A stretch of DNA of 64,000 nt from an uncultured Eubacteriales bacterium (GCA_902781945.1 CACZLE010000005.1:1-64000); one strand, 5' to 3'; counted from the first letter of the stretch, positions 16,491 to 24,974 are shown. Notes: generated by a model not told the origin, from the sequence alone. Program-made: numbers and translations.

Positions 16491-16937
16491 ATGGAATCGG
16501 ATCATCTGTTGGAACTGACGAAAAAGCTGATGCAGCTGCGCCGCGGCATGATCCGCCTGGCGCTGACCCGGTATGGCTTGCATCCGGGCCAGCCGGAGCT
16601 ATTGCAATACATCCGCCTGCATCCCGGCTGCTCCCAGCGCCAGATGGCGGAGGACGCCGGGGTCACCGCCGCGTCCATCGCCGCTTCCTTCAAGCGCATG
16701 GAGAACGCCGGTTTTATCCGCCGCCGGGCTGATACCGCGGATTTACGATGCAATCGCGTTTATCTGACGGAACGGGGGGAAACGGAACTGGCCTATTGCA
16801 TGCAGGATTTGGAGAATATCAACCGCTGCATGCTTGCTTCCCTGAGCGCGGAGGAAGTGCATTGCCTGACGGCTTGCCTGGAAAAAATGACCGACTGCTT
16901 GACAAACGCCGCGAATGAGCGTATAAACCAAAGCTGA
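16491..16937 (+). CDS. MarR-family transcription regulator
   Basis: This 148-residue winged-helix regulator has the recognition-helix region CSQRQMAEDAGVTAASIAASFKRMENAGFIRRR and the wing DTADLRCNRVYLTERG. It is followed 26 bases later by a metal-binding lipoprotein gene, which suggests a zinc- or manganese-sensing role like AdcR/ZitR; however, I do not see a clear match to the AdcR metal ligands. It probably represses its own promoter through GTTTAA-N10-TTAAAC. Confidence 0.85.
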   Translation: MESDHLLELTKKLMQLRRGMIRLALTRYGLHPGQPELLQYIRLHPGCSQRQMAEDAGVTAASIAASFKRMENAGFIRRRADTADLRCNRVYLTERGETELAYCMQDLENINRCMLASLSAEEVHCLTACLEKMTDCLTNAANERINQS

Positions 16938-16963
16938 ACCTCAAAGAAAGGACCTTATCCCCG

Positions 16964-17842
16964 ATGCGCAGAATCCTGATTTTTCTTTTATCCGCTTTGC
17001 TGGTTTTCAGCATGACCGCCTGCGTCCATGCCGAAACCGCCAAGGTGATGACCTCCTTTTATCCCATGTATATCTTCGCCCTCAACGTGTTTGGCGGGAT
17101 CGATGCCATTGAAATCGACTGTATGACGGCCCCCGAAACCGGCTGTCTGCATGATTACCAGCTGCTGGTGGGGGATATGATGAAGCTCTCCGACGCCGCT
17201 GCGCTGATCGTGTGCGGCGCGGGTATGGAAAATTATCTGCCGGACGTGCAGGAGCAATTTCCGGAGCTTGCGGTCATCGATTGTTCCCAGGGGATCGACT
17301 TGCTGACGGAGGAGGACGAGGACGGCGACGGCGAGCTGAACGCTCACACCTGGCTGGACGCCCGGAACGCCGTCAAAATCGTGGAGACCATCGCGGAATA
17401 CGGCTGTCAATTGTTCCCGGAATTTGCTGATCAGATCTGCGCTAATGCGTTGGCGTATACGGAACGCTTGAACGCGCTGGATGAGCATCTGCGGGAAGAA
17501 CTGGCCCCGGTGCAGGGCAAGGCCATCGTCACCTTCCACGACGCTTTTCCCTATTTTGCCAATGCCTATGGGCTTGAAATCGCCGCTGTGATCAGTGAGG
17601 AGCATGAGGAGACCCTTTCACCCGCCCAGCTCTCCCAGGTGATCGAAACGGTGCGGCAGGCGGGCAATCCGCCGCTGTTCACGGAGCCCCAATACAGCGC
17701 CGTTGCCGCCTATGCCGTGTCCGCCGAGACCGGCGCGCCGATCTATACCCTGGACCCGCTGGTGAGCGGAGCATATGAAAAGGACGCCTATGAGACGGGC
17801 ATGCAGCAGAACGCGGAAGCCCTGCTGGAAGCCTTCAAATAA
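16964..17842 (+). CDS. Zinc/manganese ABC transporter substrate-binding lipoprotein
   Basis: This 292-residue protein has a signal peptide and lipobox (SMTAC, Cys20) and the ZnuA/TroA fold. Probable metal ligands are His in LHDYQLLVGD, His in NAHTWLDARNA, His in VTFHDAFPYF and Asp in TLDPLVSG. A short acidic loop (EEDEDGDGE) stands where ZnuA proteins often have a His/acid-rich loop. It would capture Zn2+ or Mn2+ outside the cell for an ABC permease, but no permease or ATPase gene is next to it. It is coupled to the MarR gene. Confidence 0.85.
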   Translation: MRRILIFLLSALLVFSMTACVHAETAKVMTSFYPMYIFALNVFGGIDAIEIDCMTAPETGCLHDYQLLVGDMMKLSDAAALIVCGAGMENYLPDVQEQFPELAVIDCSQGIDLLTEEDEDGDGELNAHTWLDARNAVKIVETIAEYGCQLFPEFADQICANALAYTERLNALDEHLREELAPVQGKAIVTFHDAFPYFANAYGLEIAAVISEEHEETLSPAQLSQVIETVRQAGNPPLFTEPQYSAVAAYAVSAETGAPIYTLDPLVSGAYEKDAYETGMQQNAEALLEAFK

Positions 17843-17856
17843 AAACTGCATAAGAT

Positions 17857-17927
17857 CGCCGCGATGCGCCATGCTGATTTTATCAGCGATCCGGGAGGAA
17901 AAGATGCGCGTCGCGGCGGTTTTTTTG
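17857..17927 (+). terminator. Long terminator-like hairpin enclosing the next start codon
   Basis: 17857-17869 pairs with 17906-17918 (13 bp with one wobble) and is followed by seven Ts; inside is GCTGAT-ttt-ATCAGC. The 3' arm and T-run are the first codons of the next gene. Confidence 0.65.
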
Positions 17928-18479
17928 TATGTGTTTCTAACGCTGCCCATGGTGCTGGACATCCGTTTTTCCACGGATGATCGCACGATGATCCGAGGGG
18001 ATATCCGATTACGGATAGCCGCTGTCGTTCTTCACTTCCCATTTCATGTCGAGCAGCAAAAATATTATTATCTGCGAATCGGGTCCACTCTCAGGATCAG
18101 GATTTCATTCGGATTGAAAAAGCGTAAGAAGCCATCGTCCATTCTGATCCGAAATCTGAAAAGCTGGCTGGAAAACCTGCTTTTAGTATTTAAGATACGC
18201 TTGGGTACTGGCAATGCCTGCTCCACCGCGCTTTGCTGCGGCGCGCTGCACGGGCTTTTCTCCATTCTGCCTCGTGCCATCGTTCAAATCAAACCGCAAT
18301 ACGATCAGGCAGGGTACTTTCTCCAAGTTCACTGCATAGCCGTTTTCCGCCTGGGAAAGCTATTTTTGACAGCGGCCATGATCGCGCTGGATCATTTATC
18401 GGCAAAAGGAACAGGAGGCAGGGCAAATGGAAATCACGCAAAACAAGCAAATCAGCTCCGTCATGCAGACGGCCCTTGA
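17904..18479 (+). CDS. YtfI-like DUF2953 protein
   Basis: This 191-residue protein begins with a membrane segment (VAAVFLYVFLTLPMVLDI) and has the DUF2953 ending: LGTGNACSTALCCGALHGL, KPQYDQAGYFLQVHCIAVFRLGKL. DUF2953 genes regularly precede gerW in spore formers, which fits. The start at 17904 follows GGGAGG; an in-frame start at 17775 lies inside the lipoprotein gene. It overlaps gerW by 53 bases, more than usual, and base composition is more A+T-rich than neighbours, so slow decay is possible. Function unknown, probably sporulation related. Confidence 0.6.
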   Translation: MRVAAVFLYVFLTLPMVLDIRFSTDDRTMIRGDIRLRIAAVVLHFPFHVEQQKYYYLRIGSTLRIRISFGLKKRKKPSSILIRNLKSWLENLLLVFKIRLGTGNACSTALCCGALHGLFSILPRAIVQIKPQYDQAGYFLQVHCIAVFRLGKLFLTAAMIALDHLSAKGTGGRANGNHAKQANQLRHADGP

Positions 18480-18828
18480 AAATATCAAGGATATGATCGA
18501 TGTGAATACCGTGATCGGGGAAGCTGTGATCGCGGGCAACGGAAACACAGTGATCCCGGTATCGAAGGTCAGCTTCGGCTTTGTGGCAGGCGGCGGGGAA
18601 TACGGCAAAGCGCCTGATCCCACCCAGCCCTTTGCGGGCGGTACAGGTGCGGGCGTGTCCCTCCAGCCGGTGGGATTTCTGGTGCTGGGGCCGGACGGCG
18701 TGCACATGCTCCCCGCGCAGAATCTGCTGCCCTGGGAACACACCATCGCCATGCTGCCCCGGCTGATCGGGGACATGAAGGCCATCTTTTCATCGGAAAA
18801 TGAGGGAACGCCGGAGGAAAAGCAATGA
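18427..18828 (+). CDS. gerW: GerW (YtfJ) family spore protein
   Basis: This 133-residue protein matches the GerW/YtfJ family: SVMQTALENIKDMIDVNTVIG, ISVSKVSFGF-type strand (here VIPVSKVSFGFVAGGGEYG), GGTGAGVSLQPVGFLVL. In Bacillus it is needed for full activity of a germinant response enzyme in spores. The stop overlaps the next start (ATGA). Its presence supports a spore-forming host. Confidence 0.9.
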   Translation: MEITQNKQISSVMQTALENIKDMIDVNTVIGEAVIAGNGNTVIPVSKVSFGFVAGGGEYGKAPDPTQPFAGGTGAGVSLQPVGFLVLGPDGVHMLPAQNLLPWEHTIAMLPRLIGDMKAIFSSENEGTPEEKQ

Positions 18829-19928
18829 AAAGGATCCTTGGCATACTTTTCTTTTTTGCTGTTTTCCTGTATAATGTTCCTGCTGTGGCGGACGCGGCGG
18901 CAGCGGCGCTGATCGAAGAAAAGACGGGGCGCGTGCTCTATGCCTTCAACGAGGAACTGGAGCTGCCCATGGCCTCCACCACAAAGATCATGACCGCCAT
19001 GGTAGCCATTGAAAACTGCGATTTGCAGGAGGCTGTTACCGCCGGGGAGAACGCCTTTGGCGTGCCGGGCACCAGCATTTATTTGGAAAAAGGGGAAACT
19101 TTGACCCTGGAGCAGATGCTCTATGGGCTCATGCTGGCCAGCGGCAACGACGCAGCGGTGGCCATCGCGGAGCATGTGGGAGGCAGCATCGCGGGCTTTT
19201 GCGATCTGATGAATGCCCGCGCGGCGGAGTTGGGATGCGCGCATACCCGTTATGCCACGCCCCACGGCTTGCCTGCGTCGGATCACTACACCTCGGCTCT
19301 GGATCTGTGCCGTATCGCCCGGGAAGCCATGCGATTGCCGTTTTTTCGCCAGGTCGTCTCCACGCAGCGGGCCACGATCCCTTGGGAAAACCATGAATAT
19401 GAGCGGGTGCTGAACAACAAAAACAAGCTCCTTTCCACCTATCCCGGGGCAATCGGCGTCAAAACCGGCTATACCAAATCGGCGGGACGCTGCCTGGTTT
19501 TCGCGGCGGAGCGGGAAGGCATGACGGTGATCGGCAGCGTGCTCAATTGCCCCGATTGGTTTGACGCCTCCGCGAAGCTGATGGATCAGGCCTTCGCGGA
19601 TTACAGCATGTATGAAGCCTTGCGGGGCGGCGAGATCGTGCATTGGCTTCCTGTTTCCAATGGAACGGCGGAGGGCGTGGAGTTGATTGCGGCGGAAAGT
19701 TTGAGCGCCCCGCTGCGCTCCGGGGAAGTTGCGGAAATCGGCTTTCGCTGGCCCCAGGTGCAGGCGGCGGGCTTTGAAAAAGGGGAGAGGCTGGGCACGG
19801 CTTTTCTGACCGTCAACGGAGAAGAACTGTGCAGCGTGCCGCTGATCGCAGCCCAGTCCGTTCCTGAGTGCAGCTTTCGATATGGATTGGAGCGAACCGG
19901 CGCGGAATGGCTCTTCCTGGGGCCGTAA
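18825..19928 (+). CDS. dacF: D-alanyl-D-alanine carboxypeptidase (DacF/PBP5 type)
   Basis: This 367-residue enzyme trims the terminal D-Ala of peptidoglycan stem peptides. It has a signal peptide (residues 1-22), SxxK in ASTTKIMTA, SxN in ASGNDAAVA and KTG in VKTGYTKSAG, then a C-terminal beta domain. A C-terminal membrane anchor helix is not evident, so it may be released or bound otherwise. Place after gerW suits the sporulation-linked DacF role. Confidence 0.9.
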   Translation: MKRILGILFFFAVFLYNVPAVADAAAAALIEEKTGRVLYAFNEELELPMASTTKIMTAMVAIENCDLQEAVTAGENAFGVPGTSIYLEKGETLTLEQMLYGLMLASGNDAAVAIAEHVGGSIAGFCDLMNARAAELGCAHTRYATPHGLPASDHYTSALDLCRIAREAMRLPFFRQVVSTQRATIPWENHEYERVLNNKNKLLSTYPGAIGVKTGYTKSAGRCLVFAAEREGMTVIGSVLNCPDWFDASAKLMDQAFADYSMYEALRGGEIVHWLPVSNGTAEGVELIAAESLSAPLRSGEVAEIGFRWPQVQAAGFEKGERLGTAFLTVNGEELCSVPLIAAQSVPECSFRYGLERTGAEWLFLGP

Positions 19929-20006
19929 GCTGCTGATCGTTTGCTGGACGCTGATTGATCTGATTTGGTTTTATCGCTTAACGCGGAAGATATAAAGGAG
20001 AGCAGC

Positions 20007-20714
20007 ATGAGATTACAGAAGTATTTGGCGCAGTGCGGTGTTGCCAGCCGCAGACACGCCGAGGAGATGATCGCCCAGGGGTTGGTGCAGGTCAACGGCC
20101 AGACCGTGACGGAAATGGGCGTGCAGGTGGAGGAAACCGACGTGGTGTGCGTCCGGGGCGAGCAGGTGCGTCCGGAAACGGAAAAGCGCTATATCCTCTA
20201 TCATAAGCCCATGGGCGAGGTGACAACGGTGACGGATGACCGCGGACGGGAAACAGTGATGGACCACTTCCGCGATTTTCCTGTGCGGCTATACCCTGTG
20301 GGTCGGCTGGATTACGATTCGGAAGGGCTGCTGCTGCTGACCAACGACGGAGATCTGGCGGCGCGGCTGACCCATCCCAGCCATGAGGTGGATAAGACCT
20401 ATCTGGCCCGGGTTTCCATGCAGCTGACGCCGGATGAGATCCATCAGCTGCGCGCGGGCGTCACCCTGGAGGACGGCTTCCGCACCTCACCTGCCAAGGT
20501 GCGGGTGATCCGGGAGGAGACCTTTGCTTCCGCCGTGCTGATCACCATTCACGAGGGCCATAATCGCCAGGTACGCCGCATGATGGAAGCGGTGGGGCAT
20601 AAGGTGCTGCTGCTGCGGCGGGTCAGATTCGGTCCCATCGATCTGAAAGGCGTGGAGCGCGGCGCGTGGCGGGATTTGACAGCGGAAGAAATCAAAGCGC
20701 TGAAGGAACTGTAA
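20007..20714 (+). CDS. rluB: Ribosomal large-subunit pseudouridine synthase (RluB/RsuA family)
   Basis: This 235-residue enzyme has an S4 RNA-binding domain (RLQKYLAQCGVASRRHAEEMI) and a catalytic domain with Asp in GRLDYDSEGLLLLTNDG, plus EGHNRQVRRMMEAVGH. It should isomerise uridine in 23S rRNA. ATG 20007 follows AAGGAGAG; an earlier in-frame start at 19965 adds a segment not found in the family. Confidence 0.9.
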   Translation: MRLQKYLAQCGVASRRHAEEMIAQGLVQVNGQTVTEMGVQVEETDVVCVRGEQVRPETEKRYILYHKPMGEVTTVTDDRGRETVMDHFRDFPVRLYPVGRLDYDSEGLLLLTNDGDLAARLTHPSHEVDKTYLARVSMQLTPDEIHQLRAGVTLEDGFRTSPAKVRVIREETFASAVLITIHEGHNRQVRRMMEAVGHKVLLLRRVRFGPIDLKGVERGAWRDLTAEEIKALKEL

Positions 20715-20716
20715 CC

Positions 20717-21301
20717 ATGCGGGATTTTGAACTGAAATCAGCCCGTTATATTGCCGCAGATTGTCTGCGGCGATTTTTGCTGCCCGGAGATATTGCCGTG
20801 GACGCTACCATGGGCAATGGTCACGACACCCAGTTTTTGTGCAAACTGGTGGGGGAGAGCGGGCATGTGTTCGCCTTTGATATCCAGGAGCAGGCCGTGG
20901 AAAATACGCGGCAGCGGCTGACAGAAGCCGGGCTTCTGGAGCGCGCGACCCTCTGCTGCGTCAGTCACGACCAGATGAGCGAATATGTGAAAACGCCCGT
21001 GCAGGCGGTCATGTTCAATCTGGGCTGGCTGCCGGGAGGGGATAAGCGCATCACCACCCATTGGAAAACCACCCGCAGCGCCATCGAACAGGCATTGCAC
21101 TTGCTCGATCAAAACGGTGTCTGTGTGATCTGCGTTTATCCCGGACATCCGGCGGGGGACGAGGAACGGATTCGCCTCCTTGCATGGTTTACTTCGATGA
21201 AGCCCCAGGATTTCAACGTCCTGCATCACCGCTTCATCAACGCCGGTCCCGGCGCGCCGGAATGCTTCATCCTGCAAAAACAGCCGGGATCAAAATATTG
21301 A
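20717..21301 (+). CDS. mnmM: MnmM (YtqB) tRNA wobble-uridine methyltransferase
   Basis: This 194-residue Rossmann methyltransferase shows VDATMGNGHDTQFL for SAM binding, FDIQEQAVENTRQRL, and NLGWLPGGDK, the YtqB signature. YtqB has been identified as MnmM, which makes mnm5(s2)U34 from nm5(s2)U in Gram-positive bacteria. It follows rluB by two bases after the stop and pairs functionally with mnmA in this window. Confidence 0.85.
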   Translation: MRDFELKSARYIAADCLRRFLLPGDIAVDATMGNGHDTQFLCKLVGESGHVFAFDIQEQAVENTRQRLTEAGLLERATLCCVSHDQMSEYVKTPVQAVMFNLGWLPGGDKRITTHWKTTRSAIEQALHLLDQNGVCVICVYPGHPAGDEERIRLLAWFTSMKPQDFNVLHHRFINAGPGAPECFILQKQPGSKY

Positions 21302-21305
21302 ACGC

Positions 21306-21376
21306 TGTCAAGGAAAAATACTTGACAAAAGCATGCTGATCCTATATAATAGCATCGTCAAGGAGAATCCCTTGAC
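21306..21376 (+). promoter_or_regulatory. ylxM-ffh promoter with twin GTCAAG-N8-CTTGAC repeats
   Basis: TTGACA (21322-21327) and TATAAT (21345-21350) are spaced by 17 bases. GTCAAG-N8-CTTGAC occurs at 21307-21326, with its right arm inside the -35 box, and again at 21357-21376 just after the start point. Centres are 50 bases apart. The second copy could also fold as an RNA hairpin just before the ribosome site. Confidence 0.75.
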
Positions 21377-21388
21377 AGGAGGAATGCC

Positions 21389-21745
21389 GTGGCGGAGGAA
21401 ATTCTTCACAGAGTGGAGATCGACTGGCTGCTGGGGATCTATGGCAACCTGCTGACGGATAAACAGCGGGAGATGGCGAGCCTCTATTTCGAGGAAGATT
21501 ATTCCCTGGCGGAGATTGCCCAGCAGGCGGGCGTCAGCCGGCAAAGCGTATACGATACGCTTCAGCGGGTAGAAAAGCAGCTCCTGTCCCTGGAGGACAG
21601 GCTGGGGATCCGCAAAAAGATGGCGAACGTGGAACAGGCGGTCCAATCCGCCCTGGATTCGCTGGCAGACGGGCAAACCGCACGGCAATATCTGGAAAAG
21701 GCGCTGCGCCTTTTGAACGACGAGGAGGAAATCAATGGCCTTTGA
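21389..21745 (+). CDS. ylxM: YlxM, putative SRP-associated HTH protein
   Basis: This 118-residue protein is the YlxM/p13-like helix-turn-helix protein (LLTDKQREMASLYFEEDYSLAEIAQQAGVSRQSVYDTL). It resembles sigma region 4 and in streptococci affects the signal recognition particle. The GTG start at 21389 has AGGAGG upstream. It overlaps ffh by 11 bases, the usual pair. It could bind the twin repeats in its own promoter, but that is not known. Confidence 0.9.
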   Translation: MAEEILHRVEIDWLLGIYGNLLTDKQREMASLYFEEDYSLAEIAQQAGVSRQSVYDTLQRVEKQLLSLEDRLGIRKKMANVEQAVQSALDSLADGQTARQYLEKALRLLNDEEEINGL

Positions 21746-23096
21746 GGGTCTTTCGGATAAGCTGCAAGCCGCGTTTAAAAAGCTGACGGGCAAGGGCAAG
21801 CTGAACGAGCAGAACATCAAGGACGCGATGCGCGAGGTGCGCATGGCGCTGCTGGAAGCCGACGTCAACTATGTGGTGGTCAAGGATTTCATCAAGCGCG
21901 TCACCGAGCGCTGCGTCGGCACCGAGATCCTGTCCTCGCTGAACGCCGGTCAGCAGGTCATCAAGATCGTCAACGAGGAATTAACCAGCCTGATGGGCGG
22001 CAGCAATGCCAAATTGACCTGGTCGTCCTCCGTGCCCACCATTTATATGCTCTGCGGCCTGCAGGGCGCCGGCAAAACCACCATGTGCGGCAAGCTGGCC
22101 AACTACCTGATCCGCGAAGGCAAAAAGCCATTGCTGGCCGCCTGCGATATCTACCGACCCGCTGCCATCAAGCAATTGCAGGTGGTGGGGGAGCAGGTCA
22201 AGGTCCCCGTCTTTGAAAAGGGCACCCAGAACCCCGTCAAGACTGTGAAGGAAGCCGTCGAGTATGCCCGTTATTACGGACGGGACGTGCTGATCATCGA
22301 TACCGCCGGCCGCCTGCACGTGGACGAGGCCCTGATGAACGAGCTGGCCGAGATCAAAGCGGCGGTTCATCCTCAGGAGATCCTGCTGGTCGTGGACGCC
22401 ATGACCGGTCAGGACGCGGTGAACGTGGCCAAGGCCTTCAATGATCAGCTGAACATCGACGGTGTGATCATGACCAAGCTGGACAACGACACCCGCGGCG
22501 GCGCGGCCCTGTCCGTCCGTGCCGTCACCGGCAAGCCCATCAAGTTTTCCGGTACAGGTGAAAAGATCGGCGATATCGAGCCCTTCCATCCCGAGCGCAT
22601 GGCTTCCCGTATCCTGGGCATGGGCGACGTGCTGACCCTGATCGAGAAAGCCACGGAAAACATGGACCAGGAGAGCAGCGAAAAGCTGAGCAAAAAGCTC
22701 CAGCGCAATCCTGCCGACATCAATCTGGAGGATTTCCTGGATCAGATGCAGCAGATGAAGAAGATGGGCCCCCTGTCCAGTATCCTGGGCATGCTTCCCG
22801 GCGTGGGCAGCAAGCTGAAGGACGTGGAGATCGATGAAAACGCCCTTAAGAAGCCCGAGGCCATCGTGCGCAGCATGACGCCCCAGGAACGCCGCCATCC
22901 CGATGTTCTTAACGCCAGCCGCCGCAAGCGTATCGCCGCCGGCGCGGGTGTCACCGTGCAGGACGTAAACGCCCTGATGCGCCAGTTCGACCAGATGCGC
23001 CAGATGATGAAGCAGATGGTCGGGAGCGGCAAAAAGAAGGGCGCCATGCGCCGCATGGCCGCTCAGATGAACGGCATGAAGCCGCCGTTCCGTTAA
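21735..23096 (+). CDS. ffh: Signal recognition particle protein Ffh
   Basis: Ffh is the SRP54 GTPase that carries ribosomes making membrane proteins to FtsY. The 453 residues show the N domain, P-loop GLQGAGKTT, DTAGRLHVDE, TKLDND, and a Met-rich M domain (from about residue 310; QMQQMKKMGPL, QMRQMMKQM) that binds SRP RNA and signal peptides. Full length. No SRP RNA gene is seen nearby. Confidence 0.97.
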   Translation: MAFEGLSDKLQAAFKKLTGKGKLNEQNIKDAMREVRMALLEADVNYVVVKDFIKRVTERCVGTEILSSLNAGQQVIKIVNEELTSLMGGSNAKLTWSSSVPTIYMLCGLQGAGKTTMCGKLANYLIREGKKPLLAACDIYRPAAIKQLQVVGEQVKVPVFEKGTQNPVKTVKEAVEYARYYGRDVLIIDTAGRLHVDEALMNELAEIKAAVHPQEILLVVDAMTGQDAVNVAKAFNDQLNIDGVIMTKLDNDTRGGAALSVRAVTGKPIKFSGTGEKIGDIEPFHPERMASRILGMGDVLTLIEKATENMDQESSEKLSKKLQRNPADINLEDFLDQMQQMKKMGPLSSILGMLPGVGSKLKDVEIDENALKKPEAIVRSMTPQERRHPDVLNASRRKRIAAGAGVTVQDVNALMRQFDQMRQMMKQMVGSGKKKGAMRRMAAQMNGMKPPFR

Positions 23097-23103
23097 TCAA
23101 GCA

Positions 23104-23128
23104 GGTAACATCATTTTCAATGATTACC
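23104..23128 (+). other. Small hairpin between ffh and rpsP
   Basis: GGTAA-ATCATT pairs with AATGAT-TACC around a short loop. There is no T-run. It may process the mRNA or adjust rpsP translation; weak evidence. Confidence 0.3.
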
Positions 23129-23160
23129 GATAGAAGACAAAAAATCAGGAGGAAACAACA

Positions 23161-23406
23161 ATGGTTAAGATCCGTCTCAAGAGAATGGGCATGAAGAAGC
23201 ATCCTTTCTACCGTATCGTCGTGGCTGACGAGCGCTCTCCCCGCGATGGCCGCTTCATCGAGGAGATCGGCTACTACAATCCCATGACCCAGCCTGCGCA
23301 GATCAAGGTTGACAACGAAAAGGCTGCCGATTGGATGAAGAAGGGCGCTCAGCCCACCGATACCGTGCGGGTTCTGCTGAAGAAGAGCGGCGCCATCGAG
23401 GGCTGA
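23161..23406 (+). CDS. rpsP: 30S ribosomal protein S16
   Basis: This 81-residue protein has the S16 signature start [30 protein letters not shown] and NPMTQP. It binds 16S rRNA during 30S assembly. AGGAGG precedes the ATG. It keeps the Firmicutes order ffh-rpsP-khpA-rimM-trmD. Confidence 0.97.
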   Translation: MVKIRLKRMGMKKHPFYRIVVADERSPRDGRFIEEIGYYNPMTQPAQIKVDNEKAADWMKKGAQPTDTVRVLLKKSGAIEG

Positions 23407-23431
23407 TGACTTCAGTAGAAAGGAAGGCCCT

Positions 23432-23662
23432 ATGAAAGATCTGATCCTCTTTCTGGCGAAATCTCTGGTGGAAAACCCTGATGCCGTCCAGGTAACGGAA
23501 ACTGAGGGGCCTGATTCCATCATCATCGAGCTTAACGTAGCGCCGGAAGACATGGGTAAGGTGATCGGCAAACAAGGCCGCATTGCCCGGGCAATTCGTT
23601 CCGTACTGAAAGCCGCCACCCCCAAGGACGGGAAACCCGTTTTTTTGGAAATACAGCAATGA
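23432..23662 (+). CDS. khpA: KH-domain RNA-binding protein KhpA
   Basis: This 76-residue protein is a single KH domain (LNVAPEDMGKVIGKQGRIARAIRSVL, with the GxxG loop GKQG). KhpA, often with KhpB, binds RNA and affects cell division in Gram-positives. It follows rpsP and ends at an intrinsic terminator before rimM. Confidence 0.92.
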   Translation: MKDLILFLAKSLVENPDAVQVTETEGPDSIIIELNVAPEDMGKVIGKQGRIARAIRSVLKAATPKDGKPVFLEIQQ

Positions 23663-23665
23663 AGA

Positions 23666-23688
23666 AAGGCGCTTAAAGCGCCTTTTTT
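23666..23688 (+). terminator. Intrinsic terminator after khpA
   Basis: AAGGCGC-ttaaa-GCGCCTT followed by six Ts. The rimM ribosome site (AGGAGG) begins right after it, so rimM-trmD may rely on read-through. Confidence 0.8.
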
Positions 23689-23701
23689 CGTAGGAGGAAC
23701 C

Positions 23702-24232
23702 ATGTATAGCGAGTACCTGTTGATCGGTGAAGTGCTCAAACCCCAGGGGGTGCGCGGTTTGGTGAAGGTGCGCCCCGAAACCGATGATCCCGCCCGTTTT
23801 TTGCAGCTGGAAACCGTGTATTTGAAGTCCGGAGACCAATATCGCCCCATCGCCATTACCGATATAGAATGCCGGACGGATGGCTTTGTTTACTGCGTGC
23901 TGGACCATGCCGATGATCGCGACCAGGCGGAAAAGCAGCGCGGGCTTCTGCTCTATGTGGACCGCGCCCACGCGGTGGAACTGGCGGAAGGGCAATACTT
24001 CATCAGCGATCTGCTGGAATGCCAGGTGCGGGATCGGCAGGGGAATGCGCTGGGCGTCATTGAGGATGTATTGCAGCCCGGAGCCAACGACGTCTATCAG
24101 ATCAAATGCCCGGACGGACGGCGGATGTATCTGCCCGTGCTGCCCTTCGTGATCAAAGCGGTGGATGTCAAGGCAGGCATTGTTGTGGTGGACGGAGAAC
24201 GGCTTCCGGAGGTGGCGGTCTTTGAAGATTGA
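23702..24232 (+). CDS. rimM: 16S rRNA processing protein RimM
   Basis: This 176-residue factor helps mature the 3' domain of the 30S subunit, with S19. It shows LLIGEVLKPQGVRGLVKVRPETD at the start and the PRC-barrel end YLPVLPFVIKAVDVKAGIVVVDG. Full length. It overlaps trmD by 11 bases. Confidence 0.95.
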   Translation: MYSEYLLIGEVLKPQGVRGLVKVRPETDDPARFLQLETVYLKSGDQYRPIAITDIECRTDGFVYCVLDHADDRDQAEKQRGLLLYVDRAHAVELAEGQYFISDLLECQVRDRQGNALGVIEDVLQPGANDVYQIKCPDGRRMYLPVLPFVIKAVDVKAGIVVVDGERLPEVAVFED

Positions 24233-24974
24233 GCTGCTGACCATTTTCCCGGAGGTATTTGATTCCTTCCTGAACACCAGCATCATTGGCCGGGCCCGCG
24301 CCAACGGCCTGCTGGATATCCATGCCACGGATATCCGTCCCTTTTCCGCCAGCAAGCACAAGAATACGGATGATTATCCCTTTGGCGGCGGCGCGGGCAT
24401 GCTGATGATGGCCCAGCCCATCGCCGACGCCATGAAAGCCGTTACTCAGCCGCCATTTGCTGGAAAGCGGATTTTCCTGGGGCCGAAAGGTAAAAAGCTC
24501 ACCCAGGAATTGGCTCAGGATCTGGCTCGGGAGCAGGAATTGGTGATCCTTTGCGGACATTATGAGGGCGTGGATCAGCGGGCACTGGATCATTATATCG
24601 ATCTGGAAATCTCCATCGGCGATTATATTCTGACCGGCGGAGAAACGGCGGCCATGGTGCTCATCGACTGCGTTTCCCGGCTGATACCCGGCGTATTGGG
24701 CAGCGAGGAAAGTGCGGGGGATGAGAGCTTCTCCGCCTCCGGTTTGCTGGAATATCCCCAGTATACCCGTCCCCGGGTTTTTGAGGGCGTGGAGGTGCCT
24801 GAGGTGCTGCTGAATGGGGATCACAAAAAGATCAACCAATGGCGCAGGGAACAGGCGCTGCTGGAAACCGCTCGCCTGCGGCCCGATCTGCTGGAGAAAG
24901 CCGATATCACGCCCAAGGAGCGGGCATGGCTGGATGAAAAGATGAGAGAGGTTAGACTTGATGTGGACGATTAA
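24222..24974 (+). CDS. trmD: tRNA (guanine-37-N1) methyltransferase
   Basis: TrmD makes m1G37 next to the anticodon and prevents frameshifting. The trefoil-knot SAM site is visible in LCGHYEGVDQRALD and EISIGDYILTGGE. The TTG at 24222 is the right start: GGAGG lies 9 bases upstream and it gives the family start LKIELLTIFPEVF; a longer frame from 24165 is only rimM overlap. Length 250 residues. Confidence 0.95.
   Translation: MKIELLTIFPEVFDSFLNTSIIGRARANGLLDIHATDIRPFSASKHKNTDDYPFGGGAGMLMMAQPIADAMKAVTQPPFAGKRIFLGPKGKKLTQELAQDLAREQELVILCGHYEGVDQRALDHYIDLEISIGDYILTGGETAAMVLIDCVSRLIPGVLGSEESAGDESFSASGLLEYPQYTRPRVFEGVEVPEVLLNGDHKKINQWRREQALLETARLRPDLLEKADITPKERAWLDEKMREVRLDVDD

Noticed and set aside
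17775-17903. Longer start for the DUF2953-like protein
   Set aside because: This part overlaps the lipoprotein gene and is basic, out-of-frame sequence; ATG 17904 follows GGGAGG.
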